From Dillenia suffruticosa (taxonomy: Eukaryota; Streptophyta; Magnoliopsida; Dilleniales; Dilleniaceae): DNA of 64,000 nt. The notes under the pieces are model-generated. The model searched no databases and was not told the origin of the DNA. It was given only the letters and a program-made list of their open reading frames with translations. How positions within the stretch are numbered: position 1 is the stretch's first letter; the number at the start of each line of letters is the position of its first letter. The DNA is taken from NCBI GenBank assembly GCA_033439265.1, contig JAVTVX010000013.1, positions 7,652,501-7,716,500 of the forward strand. The letters are read 5' to 3'. The translations under genes and the position numbers were made by a program. Of the stretch, positions 24,060-38,003 are shown one piece after another.

Positions 24060-27000
24060 CATATTTAGGATCAGGGGTTTCCATAGAGTGGCTTAAACAA
24101 GAGCTAAGCTCTCAACATATTAAGAATCAAATCGTTGAACAAGAGAAAACTGCCAACAGCCATGTCGTCATGCACAACATCAACAAGCTTCTTTATGCGG
24201 ATCCAAGTATGGAATGCAAATAAAACTTGGATTCAGAGTCGTTGGAGCTGAAGCTCCAAACTTCTCCTGAAATGCACTGCTCACAGGTTCAAGTCTATAC
24301 TTTATAGACCATCCTGAGTAGCCTTTGTTCCTCTCTAGAACATCAGACTCTGACAGCCAAGGCTTATTATAAATCATTATGAGACACAAATGACCTCAAA
24401 TGATGGAAACATATTGTACTAAAGGGTGTAGGTCGAGGAGGATGAGGCAAGAATTTCACACATCCCCTGTTGACATCTATATGAACAACTGTCCCCTTTT
24501 CACATGGCCAATGAATTCCACCATTCTAAAAAGTGCAATTTGAAGTATGGCATGTGCAGTGCAGTAACACAACAAACAACTTCAGTACAATACGTTTATG
24601 ATGAATGTATATCAATCTAATATTTATCTTGTAATACCCAATTAAAAAAAAAAAAGGGGGAAAAATAAAAATTAAGGCTTAAAGCCCTAATTTTCTTCCC
24701 TCTCTCCCTCTCTCTCTTTCCCCCTCTCTTCTCTCTCTGTCTCCCTCTCCCTCTCTCCTTTTCTTCTCTCTTTTCCCAATCTCCCCTGCCGCCGCGTCTC
24801 TCTCTCTCCCGCTGCCATCCTCCACCATGAAGATCTCCGCGCGCCACCCACAGCCGCTGCAGCTCCTCCCTCCCGCGAGCGAGCCACTGCAGCTACTCCC
24901 TGCACGAGCGCCACTGCGCTCTTCTTCGCGTGAGCCAGCGCGAGCAGCGCGCGAGCCAGCGCGAGCAGCGCGCGACCCCCAGCTCGCGACCCCAGCGAGC
25001 CTCAGCAAGCCCTAGCACGAGCCAGCGTGCACTCCAGCGCGCGATCCACTGCTCCATCACGCCCCAGCACGAGCGCGAGCGCTCCAGCATGCAACCCACA
25101 GCGCGAGCAGCGCACGATCCAGCTTGCGAGTGCGCTTCAGCGCGCGAGCCAGCGCCAGCACGAGCGCCAGCGTGCTCCAGCGCGCTATCCGGCTTGCCAG
25201 GCCCACCAGGCCGCAGGCCCACCAGGCCCGCTAGCCCATCAGCCCGCGGCCCACGGCCCGCCACGGCCAGTGACAGTCCGTGAGCCTCTGCGAAGGTAAA
25301 TGACTCTAAGTTTCGATTTTCGTACTTGGATTTCGAAATTCTTTAGTAATTGGAATTAAATTGTTCGCAATTATTTCAAATTTGGAAACATTCAGGTTTT
25401 AAACCAAATCAACGGGCGAACGAAAGTTAAATTCGAGATCCGAGAAACCCTAGGTGAGAGAAATGAAATCTCTTCAACCTTTGGATAAACTTTGTCAAAT
25501 TAGGTAGTATTAGTTGGTTTTTAAATTCGAATTAAGATTGATTTTGATTTTGTTATTTACTTATAAATAGAATGAAATTGATGACATTGGAATATGTTTA
25601 TAAATTGAGGAATTTAGGGTTTGTACGAATTTAAGGAAAATGATAAATCCTGACAATAGTCGAAATCTGATGAAAATCGTGATGATTAAGTAGGTTGGCT
25701 TTCTTGGTGACTCGATTGAGGGGTGCCTTGTTCTACGTATTGTGGTGTTATTGGGGAGCGCGCTACCCTCCCCAAAACGGTGAGTGAGATTTATTTCAAT
25801 ACTTTTGTTTAATATGTAAATCCTGTTTTACAACATTTTGGTAATGAGCATGATTTGTCGTATACTTGAAATGTTTTGACTGGTTTTAAAATTGATTTTT
25901 GTGAACCGATGGAGTGTCCAAAAACTGTGTTGAATTATGAAATTATGCATCCATGTGGTTGAAATGTATAATGTGCCATTTTATACTCTATGTTGCATTG
26001 GTTTATGAACCTGACTTTGGCACATTTTGATATGATATTGATTTTGGCATTGAGTGCTTTGGATTGTATTGTTCCGTAGCTACGAAGGACACCGTGAGAG
26101 ACGCTTTGGTGGCGTCTGGATATGCCTAGGTCTGGGGTATCCCACGAGTTGTCGTGATTTGATTATCGATACGGTACTAGCCAGGTTGAACCCGAAAGGG
26201 GGAGGATTTGGATTTGGATTGGATATCCTCTCCAAGTCTTGCACCTGGACGAGGTTCGTCACCAACGCCGGGGTAGAGAGCACTTTAAAGAAATTTGTAT
26301 ATAACACCCCCGGTGCGCCTGTTATAGGTCGCGGTAGACCTCTGCCGGGACATTTTCGACTGGCAGCTCTATGATTTTAAATGATGGTACTTTGGATGCA
26401 AATTTGACTTGAAAATGCGTGAAATGATATATTGTTGAAATGAAAAACATGATGATTTGAAATATGATTTATATATTTATGTTTTGACACTCTAGTTTCA
26501 CACTCCATATTTGACGTTTGCATTGACCCACTCACTCACTGAGTATTCTTTCCCGAGTACTCACCCCTCATTTCCCTTTTGTTTCAGAGATAGTATTTGA
26601 CAAGGAGTGTCGCTTTTAGGACGCTCAGTATCTTTGGCAGATCAGGTCTGGACTTGAGGAGTCATTGTGTATTTCCGCTGTAAAATTTGTATTGGTGATG
26701 TATATGTATTTTGAGATCTATAGATAACCATTTTTATAATTCTGGGATGACTGTATAAATATGGACATTTAAATTATGGAACTCTCATGTCACTGCATAA
26801 CATTGCATTGAGGCATTTCTTTTTCGTTGCGTCTGTATTTGGGAATGTGTCATGTCTTAGAAGTGTCCTCTAGGACCGCTCGGTGCCTCCTCTAAATCAC
26901 AAGAGGGGCGACTGACGGCTGTCCATGCCTTTGATGGGGGCATGGCAGTAGAGGTCTGTGGTTAGAACTGTGGAGAATTGTTTGTTAGCCTTGCGTTGCC

Positions 27001-27575
27001 CTGGATTGTGCAGTAGAATGATCTGATTTGTTGTTGTGGATAATATATGCATTTTGAGGCCGGGATGGCCCCTTTTGGACAGGTAACAGGTTTATTTTAA
27101 TATGGGAGACCTCCGATATATGGGAAGATTCTGCCTGATTTTCTGTAAAAATATAGCCGGCATCCAGGGTAACGGGCGGCTGCTCACGCTCCAGATTTGG
27201 GGCGTGACATATCTTGATTCGAAGAGGCAACAGAGACGAACACAAACAACTTTATAACTAGGAGACTTTGAAGGATCAAAAACCAAAAGTGCAACTATGT
27301 TTTTGGTTGGTGGATGAGAAATCGTAGTTGATTGTTTTGTAGTAGGGTTATAGGCCTTGAAGAAAATGTTGGAGGTGTTATTTGACCCAGGTAGGGAACA
27401 GCAGAGTAATATTAATCAATTGCAGGAGTGCAAGATTTAAACAAGCTGAGCATTTTGGAATGCTAGTAATGGAATACTCTTAGGATGATGGTAGTGTGTA
27501 AATGAAATGAGTACCTCTATCTTTCTATGAAGTGATCAAACTGGGGATCAAAGAACTCTGAAGAACTAACCGATA
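24060..27575 (-). pseudogene. F-box-associated protein pseudogene split by a solo LTR
   Basis: Two pieces of one minus-strand gene flank the LTR at 24630-27209. The upstream piece (about 27210-27575) encodes AYNPTTKQS and VFDPSKSPSYKVVCVRLC, the middle of an F-box-associated domain. The downstream piece (about 24060-24629) encodes the motifs HWPCEKGTVVHIDVNRG and LSESDVLERNKGYSGWSIKY, the C-terminal half. The junction falls within the usual order of these motifs, so the LTR entered an existing copy. The reading frame is also interrupted outside the insertion (frame changes between the HWPCEKG and LSESD segments), and no F-box was found upstream of 27575. It is related to, but not closely similar to, the intact gene at 22159-23349. 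Confidence 0.8.
24625..27214 (+). mobile_element. Solo LTR, gypsy family B, with target duplication TATCT
   Basis: The LTR is 24630-27209 (2580 bp), beginning TGTAATACCC and ending GGGGCGTGACA, with the perfect duplication TATCT at 24625-24629 and 27210-27214. It carries the family layout: CT-rich tract, GC-rich block (24835-25290), donor-like AAG/GTAAATGACT (GT at 25296), block TAGCTACGAAGGACACCGTG, hairpin GAGTA...TACTC (26541-26562) and an acceptor-like TTTCAG (ends 26587). It interrupts an F-box pseudogene. Confidence 0.9.
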
Positions 27576-27960
27576 ATGTGCAAAATATTGATTTTATTGT
27601 TGATATTATGGTATGATTTTGGATCGGTTACATATCCTAATGGATGTTTTTTTGTGATTTTTTATTTTTAAAGATCTAAATTAGAAATTGGAGATCGGAT
27701 CAAAGTGGATTTAAGGAGGTAATTTTTGGATTTAATTGTTCAATATGGCATTTGGTCCTACAAATGAAGGAAGAAATATCTATAGTAAAGATTTACTTGT
27801 AATAGAAATTTTTATCTCTTGTAAATTGTTTTTAAATGGTTAATTGTCTTCTCATTTTTAAGAATTATTTGATAAAAGAATATTTTTAGATTTAGATCTA
27901 GATCTGGGATTTAATAAGGGGACACTTCTACTTTACCCAGAAAAAGCCTACGGGCTATGC

Positions 27961-28007
<47 letters not shown>

Positions 28008-29447
28008 GAGTGCTTTCCTTGTGGTTGGCGGCTGCAGAGAAAGGTTCTTAATTGAACAAGCACATTTGCACATTCTTTTAATCCTCTCTTTATTGTATTT
28101 TCCTTTCTTTTCCTTAGTACAATTTTTTTCTTTTATTATTCAATAATATGATTGTTAGTTTCTTTTTTTAATTCAAGAGAAAATTCATTCATGGTATTTA
28201 CTATGAACTTATGTGCTTTATTTAATTTCTTACATTTTTAATTCAAATATTTATCGATTTTTTATTTTATTTATATGAAAAATTGGTATCGGTTAATCTG
28301 ACAATTTAATTCAATATCAATTTTTCTATTGTATTCAAAATTTCAGTAACCCATACTTATCATGAATGAATGGTACTAATAGCAAATAGCTTATTTATAT
28401 TTATGGGTCGTTTATTAATATTCATTTTAACCTAAGAAATCGATAAAATAAAATCAAATAATTATACGGTTATCCAAGTTATTTGTATTTTGGTTTCACT
28501 ATTTTCACAGAACTTAATGCAATCATTATATTGATATTGAATGCTATTGTATCCAGTCGATTAATGATAAGTTTTGATTGGATATTAGATTTGGTCAATT
28601 ATTTTAGAAAAATACAAAATTATTACGGCTATCCTAATAAGTTTAAGGTTAAATGCTTGAATCGTAAAAACAATATTTTTAACCAATAATCAGTGAAATA
28701 ATCGAATGTGTGAACCCTTGGATCAGAGTTTAGCATATTGAATTTCTTTTACAATTTTAGTATTTTTATATTATTGATTTGTCATTTAATTTTAGGTTTT
28801 TAATTTTTGACTTAGGAATTTATTTCATAAACCCCCCATTTTGTTTTGACAACCATTAAAAAATTAAGTTTATATAATTTCCTTGGGATTCGATCTAGTA
28901 TCACTATTGCTATAAATTTGTCGTATTAGAGGATCAGTATTAATTTGAAGGGTTTCGACAACCCGATCACTAACTTCTATAGAAGATTCCACATGATGAC
29001 ATTTTTTCAAAAGAATTTCCCATATAACATTAGAAAAGAAGAGCTGAAAGATTATGCATTGCTTGAAAAGGTCTACGGATTGTTCGGAGAGAGACATTCT
29101 AGATTTATCTTGTCTTAATTCCTAATATATACTTCAATAAACGTAGGTTGAATACTACAAATTTTAAGGTCATAGAGTAATCTCATCATCATTTTGGCCC
29201 TTTATCAGAAGCACTACTTTCTACCATTGCTTAGCTAGAAAATTCTTTAACTTATACTTTGACTGTTGTACATATTTTGTGGTTTTAAGATACTTTCATA
29301 GTTCTCTAATGTCGAGAGTACAATAGAAATGGCGTGTATCTTCACTATAGCACTTTGATTCATATCAAGGGTCTTCCCGGAACTTGTCATATGGGTGCAT
29401 ATGTAAGATTATTAGGAACCTGGCAAAGTTGACATGTATGTGAACAC
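27576..29447. other. AT-rich stretch, no gene recognised
   Basis: Apart from a (TA)n microsatellite at about 27966-28008, nothing could be identified. Short frames at 28483-28689 (+) and 28870-29097 (-) have no recognisable motif and AT-biased composition; they are probably chance frames or very old element remains. Confidence 0.45.
27966..28008. repeat. (TA)n microsatellite
   Basis: About 43 bp of TA dinucleotides with one interruption. Confidence 0.95.
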
Positions 29448-29452
29448 CTTGA

Positions 29453-31644
29453 TGTCACACCCCGACTCTCAGATCGAGCACGCGACAACTGCCGTGTTAT
29501 CTCAGAATATGGGTGAGACTAACCTACACACCAAAGTACTGCAGACATTTATCGATATTCATCCATTATCCAAAAATAACCCAATATTTTCAATAAATCA
29601 ACATGCATTCATCACACAACAAAAGGATCAACCCAATCCATCTCTATTAAAAACATGCACGCATAGGGCCAACTTAGCCATTCAAATCTAAATATATGTA
29701 CAAGGCCAATCCGGCTATTGCAATCAAATCCACAAAATATAAAGTAAATTTCAAGAAAGAAAAGTTGAGATTTTCAAGATTAGGTTTGCAATTCCAATTA
29801 AAAAAAACTAAAAAAAAAGTTAACTAAGTTCCCAAAAGAGTTTATACAAAAATGTCTCAAAGGGATCCATCTAAAATCCTCAAAAAAGAAATCGAGACAA
29901 CTAGTATCCGTAGTAAGTATTTCGAGATAATCTTGGTTCGTGGTACTAATATCGTCAATACCTTGGTTTAAGCTTCCTCTGTGGAAAATTAAAATAAGAG
30001 GGATGAGTATACAACAATACTCAGTGAGTGAATAATATGTTATGAAAGTAAATGAGGAGATGATTGTGGATATATCGAATCTTTATCTCAAAATCACATT
30101 ACCGTATCCATAAAAATTTAAAATTCATAATCAATATAAAATTTTTCTAATAAAATTCAATATTCATAATAAACAAATCATATGTATCCAATCATATTCA
30201 TAACTTTTTCAAAATCATGAGGTTGCCAAACTATAAATCCTGACAATGGTCTACCACAACCAAGGGTGGAACTACCAAGGGTTTTCATGCTTTTCTAACT
30301 TATAAATACTCCCAACCTGGTGTTGGCTTGGGCCTCCTTTGGGGTGCTACGAAGGTAGTCCGAAAAATAATAATAATGGCCTTGGGATACCTCTTAAGCG
30401 CAGCTTTCTTCCAAGGCAAATGCCCTAAACCATGTTGCCCCGTCGGGCCATACCGTGGAGGGAATAACTATAGCCATTTAAGCATACATTCAAACACCAT
30501 TTCACAAATATCGTAACATGTCTCAAAATGAGTCACAATAGTTCAAATATCACTCAAATTATGAGTCCAATACTAACATATTCAATATGGGTCAATAAAT
30601 ATGGCACATTATTTCAATAAAAATATTTGGATGCCTATTTCATTCCAAACTTCCTTTTGGGACATTTCACAATCATAAACTAATTTATAATCCAATTTTT
30701 AAAACATTTGCAAAATCAAATAAAATATTTTCTCATTTAAAATCATAATCATATATCCACTTATCTTTTGGGAGGGTAACCACTCCCAATTTACAATCCA
30801 ATTCAAGGTAAATCTCTCTTAACCTTTTAATTGTCTCAGTCCAAACCAATGATACAAATTTATCAATTAATCACAAACTAACACTAGAAAAAATCAATAA
30901 TTTACATACAACTCAAATTCTAATTTGTTAAAATTCACCAATCCATCATCCAATTTCATCAAATCACATCACCAACCCAGGGAAATAATTCCCCTTTCAA
31001 TATTTTCTCAAATTTTAACATTATATACACCCTATGTCAAAATCGCTAAACTTTATTTTTCTAATCTCTATATAAAGTTCATATACTAATAAAATACACT
31101 CCCATTTAAGATAAAAGAAGAGAAATTACATTACTTGAATCATCAATTTTGTCTCTTGGTTACATCACTTTCAAACCCTAATTTTTCTCTCTCTACAAAA
31201 ATTTCAAATTTCAACATAAATCCAAAATTTATGCCAAAATAATGAAAACCCAAGTTTAGGAAGAAATATTATCTCTATCAGAAGTACCAATTTTATCTCT
31301 TGTTGAATCACTCCAAACCTTAGGTTCTTCTCTCTCTAGAAAAACTTGAAATTTCTCCTAGATTCAACCTTCTAGGGTATTTGTTGAAGGGTTTGGGGTT
31401 TAAATCTATGAGTGTTTGGGATGTTTGATGAAATTGGAAAGAGAGAAGAGATGGAGAGGGATGGCCGAGAGGGTGAGAAGATGAGAGAGGGTAAGAGAAT
31501 GGCTTCGGGTGAGAGAGAGAGAATAAGGAAAAAAATAAAATGGGGTGGGGGTAGGTCACGGTGAAGGGAGAAAAGTGGGGGGGGAGAGAGAGTGATGTGT
31601 TTTTCTTTGACTTTTCTTTGTCTCCCTTTTTTTTCGTTATTATA
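29453..31644 (-). repeat. Family A LTR, undisturbed copy
   Basis: A 2192-bp LTR starts TGTCACACCCCG and ends GTTATTATA on the plus strand. Because it is uninterrupted it serves as the empty-site reference for both insertions in its partner: ATTCAAATCTAAATA (about 29683) for the solo LTR and CACCCTATGTCAAAATC (about 31040) for the CACTA element. Confidence 0.85.
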
Positions 31645-31695
31645 ATTTATAACCCCCTAAAAATAAATTTTATACTCAAAATTTAAAGACAAAAA

Positions 31696-32130
31696 TCATA
31701 TCTCAAAGAGATGATGGTATTGTTTTTTCATAACATACTCGGGCTCCCAGGTCTTTTCTTCGACCCAATTGCTTTTCCATTGGATCTTAACAATTGTGAT
31801 TTGTCTATTCCACAATCTCCTGATTTGATGATAAAAAATAGTTACGAGTTGGACTTTGAAACTCAAGTCTTCCCTTAGTTCAATCGGAGGAGTTTGTAAA
31901 ACATATAAAGAATCCGATAAATATTTCTTTAGCATAGAGATATGGAACACATTGTGAACTTTCTCCAAATTCGGGGGTAACTCTAGCCAATATGTCACTT
32001 TTCCTATTCTCTTGAGAATTTTAAAAGGGCCAATATAGCAAGAATTCAATTTCCCCTGCTTCTGAAATCGGATCACACTCTTCCAAGGTGATATCTTCAG
32101 AAATACCATGTCTCCAATCTCAAATTCCAA
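31696..32130 (-). mobile_element. Gypsy integrase C-terminal region (fossil part)
   Basis: A 144-codon stretch contains the plant gypsy integrase tail: FEIGDMVFLKISPWKSVIRF, then GPFKILKRIGKVTYWLELPP, HNVFHISMLKKY and a chromodomain-like end (IQWKSNWVEEKTWEPE). This pattern is typical of chromoviruses. It lies directly upstream of the polypurine tract and 3' LTR on the minus strand, as expected for the end of pol. Confidence 0.85.
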
Positions 32131-35100
32131 AGATCTTCTCCTTTTGTCTACATAAGTCTCTTATCTACTTTGAGCCGCCTTCGTTCTTGTCTGAAGCACT
32201 TTCACTTTCTCTGGTTGTCTTAATCAATTTCACATTTTCTATTTTTCTTTCATCGACCTTATTCCAACAGAATGGAGTACTACAACTTTTTTTTCACATT
32301 ATGCTTCATGTTGTGGTTTACCTTTTCTAAACTGATAACTATTATTGTAAACAAATTCTACTAGAGGAAGATGCCTATCCCCACTATCATAGAAGTCAAC
32401 TGCGCCGACTCAGAACATATCCTCCAAAGTTCCTTCAGACTGGCCATCAGTCTAAGGATAGAACATTGTACTTAACTTCTGCTTAATTCTTAAAGACTCC
32501 AATAATTTTGGCTAAAACCGAGAAGTAAACCGTAAATTTCTATCCGACACAATCGAGTCTTGCACTTCATGTAATATCACAATCTAATCAATATACATCT
32601 TGGTTAGCTCTTTCATATAATACGTTATTATAATCGAGAGAAAATGGTCTTCGTAAAACGGTCCACTATTATACATATGACATCAAATCTCATAATAATC
32701 TTAAGAAATCCTGAGACAAAATCCATGAAATTATGTCCCATTCCAATTCGAAAATAAGGACTGGCTCAAGTAATTCTCATAAGTTCTGATGCCCAACCTT
32801 TACTCACTAACATGCCATGCACTCACTACATAGAACCAGATAACTTCTCATCTGCTCTGCAAGTGCTAAGAATCTGTCAAACTAAGAGAAAAGAAGGATT
32901 CTTCCGAAAATTTGACTTTGTAGAAGTTGCAAGTGAAATATAAAAATTAAAAAAAAAAATCCTACATAACACTAGTTAAGTCGACATGTCCTATCCATTA
33001 ACTCACAATGTCAAAATTAAAGATGATATAAACTTACTTTTCAAGGTCTGGAAACTAGCCTTATATTGCTCGTCCTATCTATAAGATATTCCCTTACAAG
33101 CTAGTCTAGCAAGTGAACTAGTATCAAGGTAATATTCTTGATAAATTCGCCAAAATATCTTACTAAATCCAAAACATTAGATGCCTCTATGATGATGATA
33201 AATGTGTACCAATTAGCAATAGTTTCAACTTTATTTGAATTTGCAAAAAGTCCTCTAACAAAAACAATAAGATCTGAAAAGTTATTTCATCGATTCTGAA
33301 CTCAAATTTACTTAATCTGGCAACACAATTCCTCGATCTTCAAAGTTCATAATGAAATCCAACGATGATGCTTATACCATAATGTATCTTTAGAGTAACT
33401 AGAATATCTATAAATACAATTTTGAAGTCATTTGAATAGTGTTTAAAACATACAAGATTATTCGTCAACCAGAATGGTATCACCAAGAACTCATATTAAT
33501 TATAGAAAACATGGAATCCTATCTTTGGAATATTCTTCTCCCTCCCAAACCATAATATACCAATAACCTAATCTAAGATCTAACTTTAAGAAGATTGTGA
33601 TACTTCTCAATTATTCAAACAACCACTAATTCTTCATAAAGATATTTATTATTGATGGTAATTTGATTCAATTTTCGATAGTCAATACATATTCTTAAGG
33701 AATTATCCTTATTCCACAAGTTATCTCAAAGATTCATAAGTAACACTAGTACAGTCTAAGAAAAAACACTAGAAAAAACAAATTTTTATTCCACAAGTTA
33801 TGTAATGAAGTCTTCTACTCTTTCAATTCAACTAGTGGCATTCTTTATGAACCTATAGAAATAGGTATAGTATTTGATATCAAATTAATAATGAAATCTC
33901 TCTTTGGCAAGTAATCAAGAAATACATTAAGAAAATCTTAAACCATTGTTATGTCAAACAACAAGTTTGCTTATCCTTGACCTTATTGAGAAAGGCTAAA
34001 CATCTATAACAACTTCTAGATAGCATCCATAACAACTAGTGTCATTTGGTGAAGTATTAACCTCCTGAATAATAACTACATAAAGTCCAGCCTCACCCCT
34101 TTACTCTATTTTTGTCTATTTCAACTAACTCTTGGGCATACACTAATAATTGGGCAAAGTGGTCTTATATTCTCTAACAATCTAACCACTCTATTATAAG
34201 TTCCAAAATTTAAATATCTTTTGGCATCTAATATAGGTATGTACATATCTCATGTGGTAGACCTATGTAAAATCATCTCAATGACACCTTGAAAGTTACT
34301 TTCATATCAGGGTCTCTCAACTCTAAATTCCACTAATCGTAGGGATCTTCCTTTGGGTAATAGATGACAAGTCTGATCTTGTACCCTTCTATGATCATGA
34401 AATTATAGAAAACTCAACACCAAAATACTTTACAACCCAATGGATTATTACTCCTATGAAAAATCTTTAATTTTATTTTCCTAAACTCAGCTATCAATTT
34501 CTAGAACCGATAGTCCTCTCAGGAGACACATCTACTCCTCGTATCCTTATATCCATCTCTATGCTTTGTGACCATCTATTATCTATATAGTTTGGCCAGA
34601 TTTGATTAAAAGCTAACTATTAGAGCTGGATACAGGAGTGGTTTGATGTAGCTGTAGGCATAGTAATGGCCTAAGTAATAGGAAGAATACCTGCAGTCTT
34701 ATTTCGTATCATTGGTTAAGACAATCTAGTTGTTATCCTATTTATATCCCATGACATAGTGCCAATTATGACCAATAACCTAGCCAAGGTCTAATAAAAA
34801 TCTAGTCTATATGGAATCAGAATACAGAAAATTTAGGGTTAAGGTTCTTTCCTTTGTTCATCATCTCTCTATTCTCCCTCATAAGTTATCTAACAAGTTT
34901 TTTGTTTTTGATTATATCATATAGTAATAGTTTGATGAATGCACTCATATCTAGATATGATTCTACTTTTTAGGACCCATAGGAGACACTTTAAAAACCC
35001 TTTGGAAACACTTTGAAAATCAAAACTTTAAAATAATTGAAAATAATTGAGAACCTTTAAAAATATTTTAAAATATTAGAAAATCTCTTAAAATTTTACA

Positions 35101-35133
35101 AAACAAGAGCCTAAGTTCTGACACCAATAAAAT
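32131..35133 (-). mobile_element. Decayed interior of the family A element and primer-binding-like site
   Basis: No frame of useful length remains. Scattered traces resembling reverse transcriptase and RNase H on the minus strand can be glimpsed (for example around 33650-33850). At about 35107-35130 the minus strand reads TTGGTGTCAGAACTTAGG, a diverged version of the initiator methionine tRNA primer-binding site, immediately inside the 5' LTR. Confidence 0.6.
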
Positions 35134-35366
35134 TGTTACGCCCTGACCCTCAGATCGAATACGCGACAATCACCGCATTACCTTAGAATATGGGTGAGCC
35201 TAACCCGCACACCAAAGTACCACAAGACATTCATTGATATTCATCCATTTTTTCAAAAATAATCCAAATTTTCAACGAATCAACATGCATTCATCACACA
35301 ACAAAAGGACCAATCCAGTCCATCCCTGTTCAAAACATGCATGCATAGGGTCAACCTAACTATTCA

Positions 35367-38003
35367 AATCTTATAACACCGACACTCGGTATCCGAACAA
35401 TGTATTGGTTTTGAAATATATATATATGAATGTATATATATATGTTTTTTTTTATAAAAAAAAAAAAAAACAGCAGCGGAGTGCTGCGTTTTGAGACAAA
35501 ACACAGCACCTCCCCAATTTGGGATTAGGGCTTTTAGCCCTAATCTTTCCCCTCTCTCTCTTCCTCTTTCTCTCTCACTGACTCCTCATCTCCCCCGCCG
35601 CTCTCTCTCTCCGTCCGTTCCTCTCCCGCGGCCGTGATTTCCTCTGCCACCACCATCGCCGCCACGTCTCCCTCTCTCTTCGTTTTACTCTCACTTTCCC
35701 TTTCTCTCTCTATCCTTCCCTCTTAGTTTCTCTCTCTCTCCGCTATTCACTCTCTCGCGGTCTCCTCCGCCGCGCGCTCCTGTCACGCGCCACCACCGCA
35801 AGCACACCAGCTCGCGACTGCGCGAGCGCGACCCTCTGCACCCACTGTGCGAGCGCGCGACCCACTGCGCGCTCACCCTCATGCGACTGCCCACTCTCCC
35901 TCGCGCGACTGCTCGCCCTCCCGAACGCGAGCGCGCACTGTGGGCCCTCCCGAGTGCGAGCCCCTGCACGAGCGCAAGCGCGCCCCAGCACGGGCTCCCT
36001 TGCGCCAGCGCGCCCCTTAGCGCGACTTCTCTCGCGCGAGCGTGCCTCATAGCGCGCGATGCAGCTCACGAGCGCGTGCCCTAGCCCGCGAGCCCACTGC
36101 GGCCTGCTGACCCTCGAGCCCACCAGTGGGCCAGCCCATCAGCCCGCCGACCCGCCAGCCCTTCAGCTGCCAAGCCCGCGGCCCACGAGCCCGCAATGGC
36201 CCATGACAGTCCGTGAGCCTCTGTGAAGGTAAATGACTCAAAGTTCGATTTCGCACTAAGATTTTGAATTTCTTTAGTAATTGGACTGAAATTGCTCACA
36301 ATTATTTCAAATTTGGAAACATTCAGGTTTTAGACCAAATCGACGGGCAAACGAAAGTTAGATATGAGATCCGAGGAACCCTAGGTGAGAGAAAGGAAAT
36401 CTAACTCTTGAATAAATTTTGTCAAATTAGGTAGTATTGGTTGGAAAGAAAATTGAAAATCCTTTACTAGGCCCTTATTTGATATCGAATTGTGATGATT
36501 AATTAGGAAAATCTCATTGGAGACTCGAGTGATCAGATTTGAATTTTTTTTGAAAATAAGAAGTGATCATCCTCCCGTATACAGTGAGTGAGATTTATTT
36601 TAATACTTTTGTTTAATGTGTTAATTTTGTTTTAAAATATTTGATAAATGAGCATGATTTGTAGCGTGTTTGAAATGTTTTGACTGGTTTTGAAATTGAT
36701 TTTTGTGAACTGATGGAGTATCCAAAAACTATGTTGAAATATTGAAATTATGCATCCATGTGATTGAAATGTATAATGTGTCATTTTATACTATATGTTG
36801 CATTTGGTTTGTGAACCTGATTTCGGCACATTTTGATACGATTTTGGATTTGGCCTTGAAGGCTTTGGTATGTATTGTTCAGTAGCTACGAAGGACACCG
36901 TGAGAGACACTTTGGTGGCGTACGGATATGCCTAGGCCTAGGGTATCCCACGAGTTGTCGTGATTTTTATTAACGACATGGTACTAGCCAGGTTGAACCC
37001 GAAAGGGGAAGGATTTGGATACTCTCTCCAAGTCTAGCACCTGGACGAGATTCGTCGCCAACGCCGGGGTAGAGAGCACTTTAAATAAACTTGCATATAA
37101 CACCTCCGATGCGCCTGTCATAGGTCACGGTAGACCTCTGCCAGGACATTTTCGATTGGCAGCTCTATAATTTTTAGTGACAGTGTTTTGGATACATATT
37201 TGATTTGAAAATGCATGCTAATGATATATTATTGAAATGAAAAGTATGATGATTTGAAATATGATTCGTATATTTATACTTTGACACTCCAGTTTTACAC
37301 TTCATATTTGACGATTGCATTGACCCACTCATTCACTGAATATTCTCCCCCGAGTATTCACCCCTTATTTCCCTTCTTGTTTCAGAGATAGTATTTGACA
37401 AGGAGCGTTACTTTAGGACGCTCGGTATCATTGGGAGATCTGATTTGGAGTTGAGAAGTCATTATATATTTTTACTGCAAAATTTGTATTGGTAATGTAT
37501 ATGCATTCTGAGGTCTATAGACGACCATTGTGTAATTCTGGGATGACTGTATAAATATGGACATTTAAATTGTGGAACTCTCATATTATTGCATAACATT
37601 GCATTGAGACATTTCTTATTCGTTGCGTATGTATTTGAGAATGTGTTATGTCTTAGAAATGTATTTTAGGATCGCTTGGTACCACCTCTAAATCACAGGA
37701 GGGGCGACTGATGGCTGTCCATGCCTTTGACGGGGGCATGGCAGTAGAGGTCTGTGGCTAGATTGTTGGAAATTTTTATAGCCTTGCATTATCTAGATGT
37801 TGGCTGTGAGATTGGTTAATTTTGGAGAGGCTGGGATGACCATTTGATTATATTACAGGATGGTTGTGATTTATACAAGGTAAATTGTACTTGAAAAACC
37901 TCCGAAATATGGGAAGATTCTGCCCGATTTTCTGTAAAAATACAGCCGGCATTCAGGATAACGGGTGGCTGTTCACGATCCCGGTTCCAAGCCTGACAAA
38001 TCT
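35367..38003 (+). mobile_element. Solo LTR, gypsy family B, nested in family A LTR (duplication AATCT)
   Basis: The LTR is 35372-37998 (2627 bp), from TATAACACCGACAC to GCCTGACA, flanked by AATCT on both sides (35367-35371 and 37999-38003). The uninterrupted LTR at 29453-31644 carries a single AATCT at the matching place. Family B features are present: CT-rich tract, GC-rich block (35765-36220), donor-like AAG/GTAAATGACT (GT at 36229), hairpin GAATA...TATTC (37338-37359) and acceptor-like TTTCAG (ends 37385). It closely resembles the solo LTR at 24630-27209. Confidence 0.9.
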
